Shown here in pieces: positions 43,942 through 53,200 of a stretch of DNA of 64,000 nt (the stretch's first letter is position 1; every line of letters begins with the position of its first letter). Origin of the DNA: Paracoccus sp. TOH (GTDB lineage: Bacteria > Pseudomonadota > Alphaproteobacteria > Rhodobacterales > Rhodobacteraceae); assembly GCF_030388245.1 (NCBI RefSeq), contig NZ_CP098360.1, forward strand, positions 602,001-666,000, written 5' to 3'. The notes under the pieces were generated by a model. It had not been told where the DNA came from. It saw nothing but the letters and a program-made list of their open reading frames with translations, and searched no databases. A program made the position numbers and the translations under genes.

Positions 43942-45362
43942 GGCGCGAACCCCGTGAATACCGCACGCTCGACAAGGATCTGAGCCGCGTCACCCATACC
44001 GAGCGGGCGGTGCTGCATTCGGCGCGGTCGTTCATGCGTCTGGGTCTGGGGCTGATCTTCATCGCCGCGACCGCCTATGTCGGCACCGGCTTCTTCGCCG
44101 ACCAGCCGGCGCTTGGCATCCTGGCGGCCAGCATGGCCGTCGCCGCCTATCTGGCCATGTCGATCGGCGGCAACGACGTCGCGAACGCCCTGGGGCCGGC
44201 GGTCGCCGCCGGCGCCATCGGCATGACCACCGGCCTGCTCTCGGTCGCCGTTCTCGAGGTGCTGGGCGCGGTCATCGCCGGCGGCGGCGTCACCGCGACC
44301 CTGACCGAAGGGCTGGTCGGCAGCACGCTGGGCGAAGGCGAGGCGACGGCGCGGATGATGCTGGCGGCGCTGCTGGCGGCGGGCAGCTGGATCAGCCTGG
44401 CCACCTGGCTGGGCGCGCCGGTCAGCACCACCCATTCCGTGGTCGGCGCCATCGCCGGGGCCGGCATGGCAAGTTTCGGCCTGGGCGCGGTGAACTGGCC
44501 GGCGATGGCGATGATCGCCTTCGGCTGGATCGTCTCGCCGCTGGTGGCGGGGCTGATCGCCGCCGGGTTGATGGCATTGCTGCGCTGGCTGGTCATGGAC
44601 CGCGAGGATCGCCTGGCCGCCGCCCGCATGTGGATGCCGATTGCCGTCGCGCTGACCTCGGCCATGCTGGCGGGGGTGGCCGAACTGGCCTGGCACGGCA
44701 CGGGACTGGCGGCGAACGCGGTGCTGGTGCTGGTCTGTGCCTTGCTGGGCTGGGTCTATACCCGGCGGCGCATCGACCGCCAGTTGCGCGGCGCCGGCGG
44801 CGGGCGGCTGGCGATGAAGCAATTGCTGGCGGTGCCGCTGGCCGCCTCGGCGCTGGTGATGGGCTTTGCCCACGGCGCCAACGACACCTCGAACGTGGCG
44901 GCGCCCTTGACCATCATCCTCGACAGCCTGTCGGCGGCGGGCGGCGATGCGCTGCGCGGCCGGCTGGTGCTGCTGCTGGGGGGCCTGGGCATCGCGCTGG
45001 GGGTGCTGCTGTTCGGGCGCCGGCTGGTGCACATGGTCGGCAGCCGCATCACCCGGCTGAACGCCGCGCGCGCGCTTTGCGTGTCGCTGGCGACGGCGGC
45101 GACGGTGCTGGCGGCCTCGTTGATGGGCCTGCCGGTCTCGACCACGCATGTCGCGGTGGGCGGCGTGTTCGGCGTCGGCTTCTATCGCGAATGGCGCGAC
45201 CGGCGGCTGGCGGCGAGCCACGCGCCGCTGCCGGACGAGGAACGCCGGCGACGGCATCTGGTGCGCCGATCCTACATGCGGATGATCCTGGGCGCCTGGC
45301 TGGTGACGGTGCCGGCGGCTGCGGCGCTGGCCGCGGCGCTGGTCTGGATCGGCGGGTTCTAG
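43938..45362 (+). CDS. PiT family inorganic phosphate transporter
   Basis: 474 residues, about ten to twelve membrane helices. The two inverted PiT signatures are MSIGGNDVANALGPAV (about residue 75) and FAHGANDTSNVAAPLTII (about residue 315), each followed by PVSTTHSVVGAI and PVSTTHVAVGGVFG. It imports phosphate with protons or a metal-phosphate complex. A 40-residue charged N-terminus precedes the first helix. No phoU-like (DUF47) gene is adjacent, unlike many pit loci. Confidence 0.92.
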   Translation: MRREPREYRTLDKDLSRVTHTERAVLHSARSFMRLGLGLIFIAATAYVGTGFFADQPALGILAASMAVAAYLAMSIGGNDVANALGPAVAAGAIGMTTGLLSVAVLEVLGAVIAGGGVTATLTEGLVGSTLGEGEATARMMLAALLAAGSWISLATWLGAPVSTTHSVVGAIAGAGMASFGLGAVNWPAMAMIAFGWIVSPLVAGLIAAGLMALLRWLVMDREDRLAAARMWMPIAVALTSAMLAGVAELAWHGTGLAANAVLVLVCALLGWVYTRRRIDRQLRGAGGGRLAMKQLLAVPLAASALVMGFAHGANDTSNVAAPLTIILDSLSAAGGDALRGRLVLLLGGLGIALGVLLFGRRLVHMVGSRITRLNAARALCVSLATAATVLAASLMGLPVSTTHVAVGGVFGVGFYREWRDRRLAASHAPLPDEERRRRHLVRRSYMRMILGAWLVTVPAAAALAAALVWIGGF

Positions 45363-45541
45363 GGCGGGCTTTCCGGAAGATCCTTGTGTCCCGGCTTCGT
45401 TTCCCGGCGTCCGGCAGCACCGGCCATGCGCCCTCTTGTCGCCGGGCTTCGCCTGCGGCGCTGACCGCGCGCCCCGGTCCGGACGCGGCCGTCCGCGATC
45501 CGGTCCCGCAGGCGCCGGACCGGCGTGCCAGCCGCCCGGCC

Positions 45542-47203
45542 TCAGGCCCGTCGCAGCGCCGCCTCGCCCGCCGCGCGGGTTTCCGAAAGCGTGGCGCCGG
45601 TGCTCAGCGCCTCGGGGTCGAGCACCAGTTCCAGCACCGCCAGCGTTCCGGCCGCCTTGGCCCGGGCGAAGGCATCGGCGAAATCCTCCTGCCGCTCGAC
45701 CCGCTCGCCATGGCCGCCATAGGCGCGGGCCAGCGCGACGAAATCGGGATTGGCCAGCGCCGTGCCCGAGACGCGGCCGGGATAGCTGCGTTCCTGATGC
45801 ATGCGGATGGTGCCGTAATGGCCGTTATTCGCCACGATGACGATGACGGCGGCGCCATGCTGGGCGGCGGTCGAAAGCTCGTTCACGGTCATCTGCAGAC
45901 AGCCGTCCCCGGCCATGCAGACCACGATGCGGCCCGGATGCTGCAGCTTGGCGGCGATGGCGGCCGGCAGGCCGTAGCCCATCGAGCCCGAGGTCGGCGC
46001 CAGCTGCGTGCCCCAGCGGCGGAAGCGGTAATAGCGATGGATGAAGGCCGCGTAATTCCCCGCGCCGTTGGTGACGATCGCGTCCGGCGGCAGGTGGTCG
46101 GAAAGCCAGCGCACCGTCGCCTCCATCCGCACCGCGCCCGGGGTGGGGCGGGGCTGCTGCCAGGCCTCGTAGCCCACGCGCAGCCCGGCGGTCCAGGCGT
46201 CCCAGCGCCGCGGTGCGGGCAGCGCCGCCAGCGCCGCCACCACCGCGCGCGGATCGGCCGCCAGCCCGGGATCGGGCCGCCACAGATGCCCCAGCTCGTC
46301 GGGCGAGGGATGGACATGGATCACCCGCGCCCGCGGGCGCACCGGGTCCATCAGCTCATAGCCGCGGGTCAGCGTGTCGCCCAGCCGCGAGCCCAGCGAC
46401 AGCAGGCAATCCGCCTGCGACAGCGCCTGTCCCAGCGCCGGGTTCATCCCGACGCCCAGGTCGCCGACATAGTTCGGATGCGCATTGTCCATGTGCCCCT
46501 GGCGGCGGAAGGGCACCGCGACCGGCAGGCCCCAGCTTTCGGCGAAACGCGCCAGATCCCCGGCGGCGGCCTGCGACCACAGCGTCCCGCCCGGCACCAC
46601 CAGCGGCCGCTCGGCCCCGGCCAGCGCATGGGCGATGGCCGCGACCGACTCGCCGGCGACGGCGGAAAGCGGCGCGGCGGGCGGCGCGATGTCGGGCACC
46701 TCGGCCCGGGCCGAGATCATGTCCTCGGGCAGCGCCAGCACCACCGGACCCGGCCGGCCCGCCATGGCAAGGTGGAAGGCGCGCGAAAGATATTCCGGGA
46801 TACGCTCGGTCTGGTCGATCTCGGCCACCCATTTCGCCAGCGGGCCGAACATGGCGCGGTAATCGACCTCCTGAAAGGCGTCGCGGTCGCGGTCGCCGCG
46901 GGCGATCTGGCCGACGAACAGGATCATCGGCGTCGAATCCTGCCGCGCCACATGCACCCCGGCGCTGGCATTGCTGGCGCCGGGGCCGCGGGTGACGAAA
47001 GCCACGCCCGGGCGGCCGGTCAGCTTGCCCTGCGCCTCGGCCATCATCGCGGCGGCGCCCTCGTGCCGGCAGGTGACGTTCTGGATGCCCGAGGCGTAAA
47101 GCCCGTCCAGCACCGCCAGGAAACTCTCGCCGGGGACCGAGAACACCCGCCCGACCCCGTTCGCCTTCAGCGCATCGACCAGTATCTGCCCGCCATGCCG
47201 CAT
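45542..47203 (-). CDS. Thiamine-pyrophosphate enzyme, acetolactate synthase-like
   Basis: 553 residues with the full three-domain TPP fold. The catalytic Glu is in CRHEGAAAMMAEAQGKLTG (about residue 50). The PP domain has MAGDGCLQMTVNEL and IVANNGHYGTI (GDG ... NN cofactor motif, about residues 430-465). It resembles the large subunit of acetolactate synthase and related decarboxylases; no small subunit is near, so a catabolic or alternative 2-oxoacid reaction is as likely as branched-chain synthesis. It is divergent from the GlxA-like regulator, which might control it. Confidence 0.85.
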   Translation of the reverse strand: MRHGGQILVDALKANGVGRVFSVPGESFLAVLDGLYASGIQNVTCRHEGAAAMMAEAQGKLTGRPGVAFVTRGPGASNASAGVHVARQDSTPMILFVGQIARGDRDRDAFQEVDYRAMFGPLAKWVAEIDQTERIPEYLSRAFHLAMAGRPGPVVLALPEDMISARAEVPDIAPPAAPLSAVAGESVAAIAHALAGAERPLVVPGGTLWSQAAAGDLARFAESWGLPVAVPFRRQGHMDNAHPNYVGDLGVGMNPALGQALSQADCLLSLGSRLGDTLTRGYELMDPVRPRARVIHVHPSPDELGHLWRPDPGLAADPRAVVAALAALPAPRRWDAWTAGLRVGYEAWQQPRPTPGAVRMEATVRWLSDHLPPDAIVTNGAGNYAAFIHRYYRFRRWGTQLAPTSGSMGYGLPAAIAAKLQHPGRIVVCMAGDGCLQMTVNELSTAAQHGAAVIVIVANNGHYGTIRMHQERSYPGRVSGTALANPDFVALARAYGGHGERVERQEDFADAFARAKAAGTLAVLELVLDPEALSTGATLSETRAAGEAALRRA

Positions 47204-47403
47204 CGCCGTCCCCTTCGCTGCTTTTCCGGTCGGCAGTCTGGGCCAGCTTGCGGCGGGCTGGCAAGCCATCGCCCGCCCGCCCGGCGGCACCATGTCGCAG
47301 GGGGCCGGCCCTCGGCGCTATTGACGCATTTCGCCTGCAGGCAGACGCTTTCCCGAGGATCGCGGCCGCAAGCCGGCGGTCCGCTTGGGGAGGAGAGTAA
47401 CAA
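47204..47403. promoter_or_regulatory. Divergent region between TPP enzyme and GlxA-like regulator
   Basis: A 200-base spacer. GGGGAGGAG just before 47404 is a strong ribosome-binding site that decides the GTG start. TTGACG at 47321-47326 is a possible -35 without a convincing -10. ATGTCGCAGGGG at 47292-47303 resembles TGTGTCGCAACGGGG in the mttB/corrinoid spacer. Confidence 0.35.
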
Positions 47404-48411
47404 GTGACACACGGCGGCGCTATCAAGCGTTCGATCGTCTTTTTCATGGTGCCCGATTTTACCATGATCGCCTTTGCCACCGCGCTGGAGCCGCTGCGGG
47501 CCGCCAACCGGATGCTGGGCTATCAGGGCTATCGCTGGCGGCTGGCCAGCGTCGACGGCCGGCCGGTCCGGGCCTCGAACGGGGTGGAATGCACGGTCGA
47601 CACCTCTCTGGAGGAGGAGCGGCGCAAGCTGGCCGGCTCGGACCGCCCTTCGATGGTGATCGTCTGCGCCGGGCTCAACATCGAGACCTATCAACAGCGC
47701 CCGGCCTTTGCCTTCCTGCGCGAGGTGAACAGCCGCCGGGTGGCGATCGGCGGGCTATGCACCGGGGCCTATGTGCTGGCGCGGGCCGGGCTGCTGGCCG
47801 GCCGGCGCTGCGCCATCCACTGGGAGAACCTGCCGGGCTTCGCCGAGGCCTTCCCGGCCGCCGATGTCCATGCCGACCTGTTCGAGGTGGACGGCACCAT
47901 CTATACCTGTGCCGGCGGCACCGCGGCGCTGGACATGATGCTGCAGTTGATCCGCGACGATTTCGGCGAAAGCCTGGTGAACCGGGTCTGCGAGCAGCTG
48001 CTGACCGACCGCATCCGCAGCCCCGGCGACCGCCAGCGCCTGCCGCTGCGCGCCCGGCTGGGCATCCACAATCCCAAGGTGCTGACCATCATCGAGCTGA
48101 TGGAGGCAAACCTGGCCGAACCGCTGTCCCTGGTCGAGATCGCCGGCCATGTCGGCCTGTCGCGCCGCCAGGTCGAACGGCTGTTCGATCACGAGATGGG
48201 CCGCTCTCCGGCGCGCTACTATCTGGAGATCCGGCTTGACCGCGCCCGCCACCTGCTGATGCAATCCTCGCTGTCGGTCTTCGAGGTGGCGATGGCCTGC
48301 GGCTTCGTCTCGGCCTCGCATTTCGCCAAGTGCTACCGCGAGCTTTACGCCCATTCGCCGCAGCAGGAGCGGGCCGAGCGCAAGATCATCCCGCTGGCGC
48401 AGGCCAGCTGA
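47404..48411 (+). CDS. GlxA/GbdR-like transcriptional regulator (DJ-1/PfpI plus AraC HTH)
   Basis: 335 residues. The N-terminal amidotransferase-like sensor domain (IVFFMVPDFTMIAFATALEPLRAANRM; GGLCTGAYVLARAGLL, Cys near residue 120) precedes an AraC double HTH (LVEIAGHVGLSRRQVERLF; VFEVAMACGFVSASHFAKCYRELY). This layout is shared with GbdR and CdhR, regulators that sense glycine betaine/dimethylglycine or carnitine. Next to a betaine-type methyltransferase cluster it is the obvious candidate activator. The GTG start is set by the preceding GGAGGAG. Confidence 0.88.
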   Translation: MTHGGAIKRSIVFFMVPDFTMIAFATALEPLRAANRMLGYQGYRWRLASVDGRPVRASNGVECTVDTSLEEERRKLAGSDRPSMVIVCAGLNIETYQQRPAFAFLREVNSRRVAIGGLCTGAYVLARAGLLAGRRCAIHWENLPGFAEAFPAADVHADLFEVDGTIYTCAGGTAALDMMLQLIRDDFGESLVNRVCEQLLTDRIRSPGDRQRLPLRARLGIHNPKVLTIIELMEANLAEPLSLVEIAGHVGLSRRQVERLFDHEMGRSPARYYLEIRLDRARHLLMQSSLSVFEVAMACGFVSASHFAKCYRELYAHSPQQERAERKIIPLAQAS

Positions 48412-48415
48412 GCAA

Positions 48416-48448
48416 GGCCGGGCCCGGGCCACCCGCCCCTGCCCGGCC
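48416..48448. terminator. Bidirectional hairpin between convergent genes
   Basis: GGCCGGGC and GCCCGGCC form a perfect 8-base stem with a 17-base loop, exactly between the regulator stop (48411) and the 4Fe-4S protein stop (48453). It probably serves both strands. Confidence 0.6.
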
Positions 48449-48452
48449 GGTT

Positions 48453-49187
48453 TCAGCCGTCCAGAAAGGCCCGCTGGTGAAACCTCTGCACCACGGCCGG
48501 GTAGCGCCATGCCACGCCTTCGGGGCAGGCGTTGCGTGCCAGACAACCGGAAGCGCCGCAGCCGGCGCCTTCGGGGCGGCGCAGATGCGTCTTGCAGGCA
48601 GCCGGGTCGAAGCCCCCCGGCCCGTAGGCCGCGACCGGGCAGGCCCGCAGGCAGGGCCTGTCGGCGCAGGAATCGCAAGGGTGCGGCGCGCCGGCCGCCG
48701 CGTTCAGACGCTGCAGCGCGGCGGGCGCCAGCGGGCAATCCAGCAGCAGCGCGCCGCGAAACGCGTGCCACAGGCCAAAGCGCGGATGCATCAGCACCCC
48801 CAGCGGCGAGGGCTTCAGCCCCTCGGCCCGCATCGCCCATTGCTGGAACGGCGCGAAGGGCCGGTCGTTGGGCATCAGCACCCGCGCGCCGATGGCGGCG
48901 GCCGCCCTCTCCAGCACCGCGCGCGACCAGCGGTCAAGCGGATCGGCGGGCGGCGGATCCTGCCGGTCCCGCCAGCGCGTGAAAACCGACCAATAGCCGG
49001 CGCCGGCATTGCCGATCAGAAGCACCGCGGCCGCCGGCTGGCCGTCCGGCCCCGGCGGTCGCGGCTCATCCGCCGCGAAATTCAGCCCGCCGCGCAGCAC
49101 AAGCCCACTGGGACCAAGCGCGGCCCAGACCCGCTCGGGCCGTTCAGCGCCCAGGCCGCCCCGGCGCGGTGGTGCGCCACACCTCAC
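48453..49187 (-). CDS. 4Fe-4S ferredoxin-type protein downstream of the methyltransferase
   Basis: 244 residues. The C-terminal third carries cysteine clusters CDSCADRPCLRACP and, later, CKTH ... GCGASGCLARNACP, enough for one or two iron-sulfur clusters. The N-terminal part (LLIGNAGAGYWSVF; PFAPFQQWAMRAEGLKPSPLG; HPRFGLWHAFRGALLL) is a separate domain I cannot name. Position 46 bases after the MttB-like gene suggests an electron-transfer or corrinoid-reducing role. The GTG start at 49187 follows GGAGGAG; a stop codon lies just upstream in frame. Confidence 0.75.
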   Translation of the reverse strand: MRCGAPPRRGGLGAERPERVWAALGPSGLVLRGGLNFAADEPRPPGPDGQPAAAVLLIGNAGAGYWSVFTRWRDRQDPPPADPLDRWSRAVLERAAAAIGARVLMPNDRPFAPFQQWAMRAEGLKPSPLGVLMHPRFGLWHAFRGALLLDCPLAPAALQRLNAAAGAPHPCDSCADRPCLRACPVAAYGPGGFDPAACKTHLRRPEGAGCGASGCLARNACPEGVAWRYPAVVQRFHQRAFLDG

Positions 49188-49233
49188 GATGGATCAGCTC
49201 CTCCACCTTCTCGCGCGCTGAAACCGGCGGCTT

Positions 49234-50802
49234 TCATGTGAAGGCGTCCGGCATCGAGGCTTTCTTGCGCGCCACGAAATCGGTCAGGCTTTCGGCGATG
49301 CCCGGGTCCAGCGGCGGCGGCTCGTAGCTCTCCAGCCAGCGCCGGGCGATCTGGTTGGCGCGCTGCGCGGCGGTCTTTTCGCCCTCGGCCTGCCATTGCT
49401 CGAAGGAATTGTTGTCGGCCACCAGCGAGCGATAGAAGGCGGTCTGGAAATTCGCCTGGGTATGGGCGCAGCCCAGGTAATGGCTGCCGGGCCCGACCTC
49501 GCGGATCGCATCCAGCGCCAGGCCGTTCTCGGACAGATCGACGCCGGCGGCGAATTTCTGCGCCATGCCCAACTGGTCCACATCCATGATGAACTTCTCG
49601 TAGCAAGCGGAAAGCCCGCCTTCCAGCCACCCCGCGGCATGCAGGACGAAATTGGCGCCGCACAGCAGGGTGGCGTTCAGCGTGTTGGCGCTTTCATAGG
49701 CCGCCTGCGCGTCGGGGATCTTCGCGGCGCAAAGCGAGCCGCCGGTGCGGAAGGGCAGCCCCAGCCGCCGCGACAGCTGCGCCGCGCCATAGGCGACCAG
49801 CGACGGTTCGGGCGTGCCCATGGTCGGCGCCCCCGACTGCATCGACATGGACGAGGCGAAGGTGCCGAACAGCACCGGCGCACCCGGCCGCACCAACTGG
49901 ACGAAGGCGGCGCCGGCCAGCACCTCGGCCAGCACCTGGGTCAGCGCCCCCGCCACCGTCACCGGGCTCATGGCGCCGGCCAGGATGAAGGGCGCGACGA
50001 TGCAGGCCTGGTTCGCGCGGGCATAGACCTTGGCCGCGCCCAGCATGGTGTCGTCGAACACCATGGGCGAATTGGCGTTGATCAGGCTGACGGTCACGGC
50101 ATTGCGGTCGACGAAATCCTCGCCGAACAGCAGCCGGGCCATCGCCACCGTGTCCTCGGCCCGCTCGGGCGCCGTGACCGAACCCATGAAGGGCTTGTCC
50201 GACAGCGTCATATGCGCCAGCAGCATGTCCAGGTGACGCTTGTTCACCGGCACGTCCACCGGCTCGCAGACCGTGCCGCCGGAATGGTGCATCGAGGGCG
50301 CCATATAGGCCAGCTTCACGAAATTGCGGAAATCCTCCAGCCTGGCATAGCGGCGGTTGCCGTCCAGGTCGCGCACGAAAGGGGGCCCATAGACCGGGGC
50401 GAAGACCGTGGCATCGCCGCCGATCTGCACCGAGCGCGCCGGGTTGCGCGCATGCTGGGTAAAGACGCTGGGCGCGGTCTTCAGCAGCGCCCGCGGCAGC
50501 CCCTTGGGAAAATGGACGCGCTGGCCGCGCAGGTCGGCGCCGGCCTCCTTCCACAGCGCCAGCGCCTCGGGATCGTCGCGGAACTCGATCCCGACCTCCT
50601 CGAGCACCGTGTCGGCATTGGCCTCGATCAGGGCCAGCCCCTCCTCGCTCAGCACCTCGTAATTGGGCACCTGGCGCCTGATATAGGTCAGCTGCCCGCC
50701 GGGGCCGCCGCCGCTGCGCGCCGCGCGCCGGGCCGCCGCCCCGCCGCGATCGCCGCGGCCCCTCCGGCCGCCGATTTCCTCTGCCGTTGTCGTGCTGTCC
50801 AT
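49234..50802 (-). CDS. MttB-superfamily (trimethylamine methyltransferase-like) methyltransferase, non-pyrrolysine
   Basis: 522 residues. It transfers a methyl group from a methylated amine to a corrinoid protein. The TIM-barrel core is recognisable (NYEVLSEEGLALIEANADTVLEEVGIEF; SVTAPERAEDTVAMARLLFG; VSLINANSPMVFDDTMLGA; SMQSGAPTMGTPEPSLVAYG; GPGSHYLGCAHTQANFQTAFY). No in-frame amber codon occurs, so it lacks pyrrolysine and belongs with MtgB/MtcB-like enzymes for quaternary amines (glycine betaine, carnitine, proline betaine). A Gly/Arg-rich N-terminus (about residues 10-40) is unusual. It is divergent from the corrinoid protein gene. Confidence 0.88.
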   Translation of the reverse strand: MDSTTTAEEIGGRRGRGDRGGAAARRAARSGGGPGGQLTYIRRQVPNYEVLSEEGLALIEANADTVLEEVGIEFRDDPEALALWKEAGADLRGQRVHFPKGLPRALLKTAPSVFTQHARNPARSVQIGGDATVFAPVYGPPFVRDLDGNRRYARLEDFRNFVKLAYMAPSMHHSGGTVCEPVDVPVNKRHLDMLLAHMTLSDKPFMGSVTAPERAEDTVAMARLLFGEDFVDRNAVTVSLINANSPMVFDDTMLGAAKVYARANQACIVAPFILAGAMSPVTVAGALTQVLAEVLAGAAFVQLVRPGAPVLFGTFASSMSMQSGAPTMGTPEPSLVAYGAAQLSRRLGLPFRTGGSLCAAKIPDAQAAYESANTLNATLLCGANFVLHAAGWLEGGLSACYEKFIMDVDQLGMAQKFAAGVDLSENGLALDAIREVGPGSHYLGCAHTQANFQTAFYRSLVADNNSFEQWQAEGEKTAAQRANQIARRWLESYEPPPLDPGIAESLTDFVARKKASMPDAFT

Positions 50803-50999
50803 GGTGCTCCGATTCCCCCTTTCTTGGGCTGAACCCCGTCTCGGTCGGGATTGTAGCGGGCCGCTGTTTTTTGACCTTTCCATGTGCGTCCTGATGTGTC
50901 GCAACGGGGACAGCGCGCCGGTGTTTCTGCGGGTTATGGAGGGGCATGACCCCTGGGCGCGGTGCGGGCGGCCGCGCGCCCCCTTTCTGGAGCATGACG
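50803..50999. promoter_or_regulatory. Divergent promoter region of the methyltransfer cluster
   Basis: A 197-base spacer between mttB-like (left) and corrinoid (right) genes. It contains TGTC-N8-GACA (50897-50912) within TGTGTCGCAACGGGGACA, a candidate regulator half-site pair. GGAG at 50989-50992 is the corrinoid gene ribosome-binding site. Promoter boxes are not clear. Confidence 0.4.
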
Positions 51000-51695
51000 A
51001 TGTCCGACGCAGAAATCAGCCTTTCCGAGCTTGCCGACGAGGATCTCGTGCAGCAGATGCATGACGACCTCTATGACGGGCTGGCCGAGGAGATCGGCCA
51101 AGGCACCCGCATCCTGCTGGCCCGCGGCTGGACGCCCTATGCGGTGCTGACCCGGGCGCTGGTCGAGGGCATGCGCATCGTCGGCGAGGATTTCCGCGAC
51201 GGCATCCTGTTCGTGCCCGAGGTGCTGCTCTCGGCCAATGCCATGAAGGCCGGCATGACCATCCTGCGCCCGCTGCTCGCCGCCACCGACGCGCCCCGGC
51301 AGGGCAAGCTGCTGATCGGCACCGTCAAGGGCGACATCCACGACATCGGCAAGAACCTGGTCGGCATGATGATGGAAGGCGCCGGCTTCGAGGTGGTCGA
51401 CATCGGCATCAACAACCCGGTCGAGACCTACCTGGCCGCCATCGAGGAACACAGGCCCGACATCCTGGGCCTGTCGGCGCTGCTGACCACCACCATGCCC
51501 TACATGAAGGTGGTCATCGACGCGATGCGGGAAAAGGGCATCCGCGACGATTGCGTGGTGCTGGTCGGCGGCGCGCCGTTGAACGAGGATTTCGGCCGGG
51601 CGGTCGGCGCCGACGCCTATTGCCGCGACGCCGCCGTCACCGTCGAGATGGCCAGGGACTTCATGAAGCGCAAGCACAACATCCACCCGGCCTGA
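51000..51695 (+). CDS. Corrinoid (cobalamin-binding) methyl-carrier protein
   Basis: 231 residues. N-terminal helical cap (about residues 15-95; LFVPEVLLSANAMKAGMTILRPLL) is followed by a B12-binding Rossmann domain with the DxHxxG motif GTVKGDIHDIGKNLVGMMM (His near residue 108), the lower axial ligand. SALLTTTMPYM and VLVGGAPLNEDFGRAVGADAY complete the fold. It carries the methyl group between the MttB-like and THF methyltransferases. Start 51000 is chosen from the GGAG spacing; ATG 50994 is too close to it. Confidence 0.93.
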   Translation: MSDAEISLSELADEDLVQQMHDDLYDGLAEEIGQGTRILLARGWTPYAVLTRALVEGMRIVGEDFRDGILFVPEVLLSANAMKAGMTILRPLLAATDAPRQGKLLIGTVKGDIHDIGKNLVGMMMEGAGFEVVDIGINNPVETYLAAIEEHRPDILGLSALLTTTMPYMKVVIDAMREKGIRDDCVVLVGGAPLNEDFGRAVGADAYCRDAAVTVEMARDFMKRKHNIHPA

Positions 51696-51734
51696 GCGCC
51701 GGCACGCAGCCACGCACAAGAGCCGAGGCAGAAC

Positions 51735-52499
51735 ATGGCAAAGGACATGGAACGCGTAGGACGGCGACCAGGACGGGGGCGCGCGGCAAGGCCGAGGGCC
51801 GGTCGGACCCCGCCGGCCTCTCTGCCCTTCCCGGCCCTGCCCGCCGGTCCGCCCCCGAAGACCATCCCAGGACCGATGCCGGGGCCGATGGCCGCGCCGG
51901 ATCAGGTGCTGGTGATCGCCTGCGGCATGCTGGCGCGCGAGATCCTGGCGATCCGGGACAAGCTGGGGCTGGCGCATCTGGTGCTGAAATGCCTGCCGGC
52001 CGAGTTGCATTTCCACCCCGACCGCATCCCCGCCGCCGTCGAGGCGGCGATCCTCAGCGCCCGCGACCTGGGCTTCCGGCAGATCTTCGTCGGCTATGCC
52101 GATTGCGGCACCGGTGGCCTGCTCGACAAGGTGCTGGAGCGGCAGGGCGTGGCGCGGCTCGAGGGGCCGCATTGCTTCGCGCTCTACCAGGGCGCGGCGG
52201 CCGTTGCGGCGCTGGAGGAGGCGGATGTGACCGCCTTTTACATGACCGATTTCCTCTGCCGGCAGTTCGAGGCCTTCTTCGTGCGGCCGCTGGGGCTCGA
52301 CCGCCACCCGGAACTGGCGCGGGATTTTTTCGGCCATTACGCGAAGCTCGTCTACCTGGCCCAGACCGAGGATGCGGCGCTGGAAAAGGTGGCGCGGGCG
52401 GCCGCGGCCCTGCTGGGCCTGAGCTACGAGAAGCGCCTGACCGGCTATGGCGATCTGGCGCCGGCGCTGCGCCGCGCCACCGGCGGGCCCGGGGAATGA
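51735..52499 (+). CDS. DUF1638 protein of the methyltransfer cluster
   Basis: 254 residues. After an Arg/Pro-rich N-terminal tail (about residues 8-50) the DUF1638 core starts VLVIACGMLAREILAIRDKLGL. LPAELHFHPDRIPAAVEAAIL and GYADCGTGGLLDKVL, with conserved Cys/His/Asp residues that could hold a metal, follow, then YMTDFLCRQFEAFF. DUF1638 genes often accompany corrinoid methyltransferase operons; function is unknown. A shorter start at 51888 would remove the tail. Confidence 0.85.
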   Translation: MAKDMERVGRRPGRGRAARPRAGRTPPASLPFPALPAGPPPKTIPGPMPGPMAAPDQVLVIACGMLAREILAIRDKLGLAHLVLKCLPAELHFHPDRIPAAVEAAILSARDLGFRQIFVGYADCGTGGLLDKVLERQGVARLEGPHCFALYQGAAAVAALEEADVTAFYMTDFLCRQFEAFFVRPLGLDRHPELARDFFGHYAKLVYLAQTEDAALEKVARAAAALLGLSYEKRLTGYGDLAPALRRATGGPGE

Positions 52500-52597
52500 G
52501 GCGTCGCTTTCAGGACCGCCGCCGTCGCAGGCCGGAAAGCCGGCCGGGACGGTTTCGGCGATGCTGCGCCCAGAAGGCCGGAAAAGGGAGGGAGACC

Positions 52598-53196
<599 letters not shown>

Positions 53197-53200
<4 letters not shown>

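Noticed and set aside
45542..47203. TPP enzyme as ilvB or a part of the demethylation pathway
   Set aside because: No regulatory subunit or ilv genes are adjacent, and the only link to the methyltransfer cluster is divergence from the regulator. Left as acetolactate synthase-like.
44630..47407. Plus-strand frame of 925 codons over pit and the TPP enzyme
   Set aside because: It overlaps two well-supported genes in other frames and has low-complexity, arginine-rich composition.
49234..50802. Possibility that the MttB-like enzyme uses pyrrolysine
   Set aside because: The frame has no internal TAG and no pyrrolysine tRNA or pyl genes are present; non-Pyl members of the family are well known.
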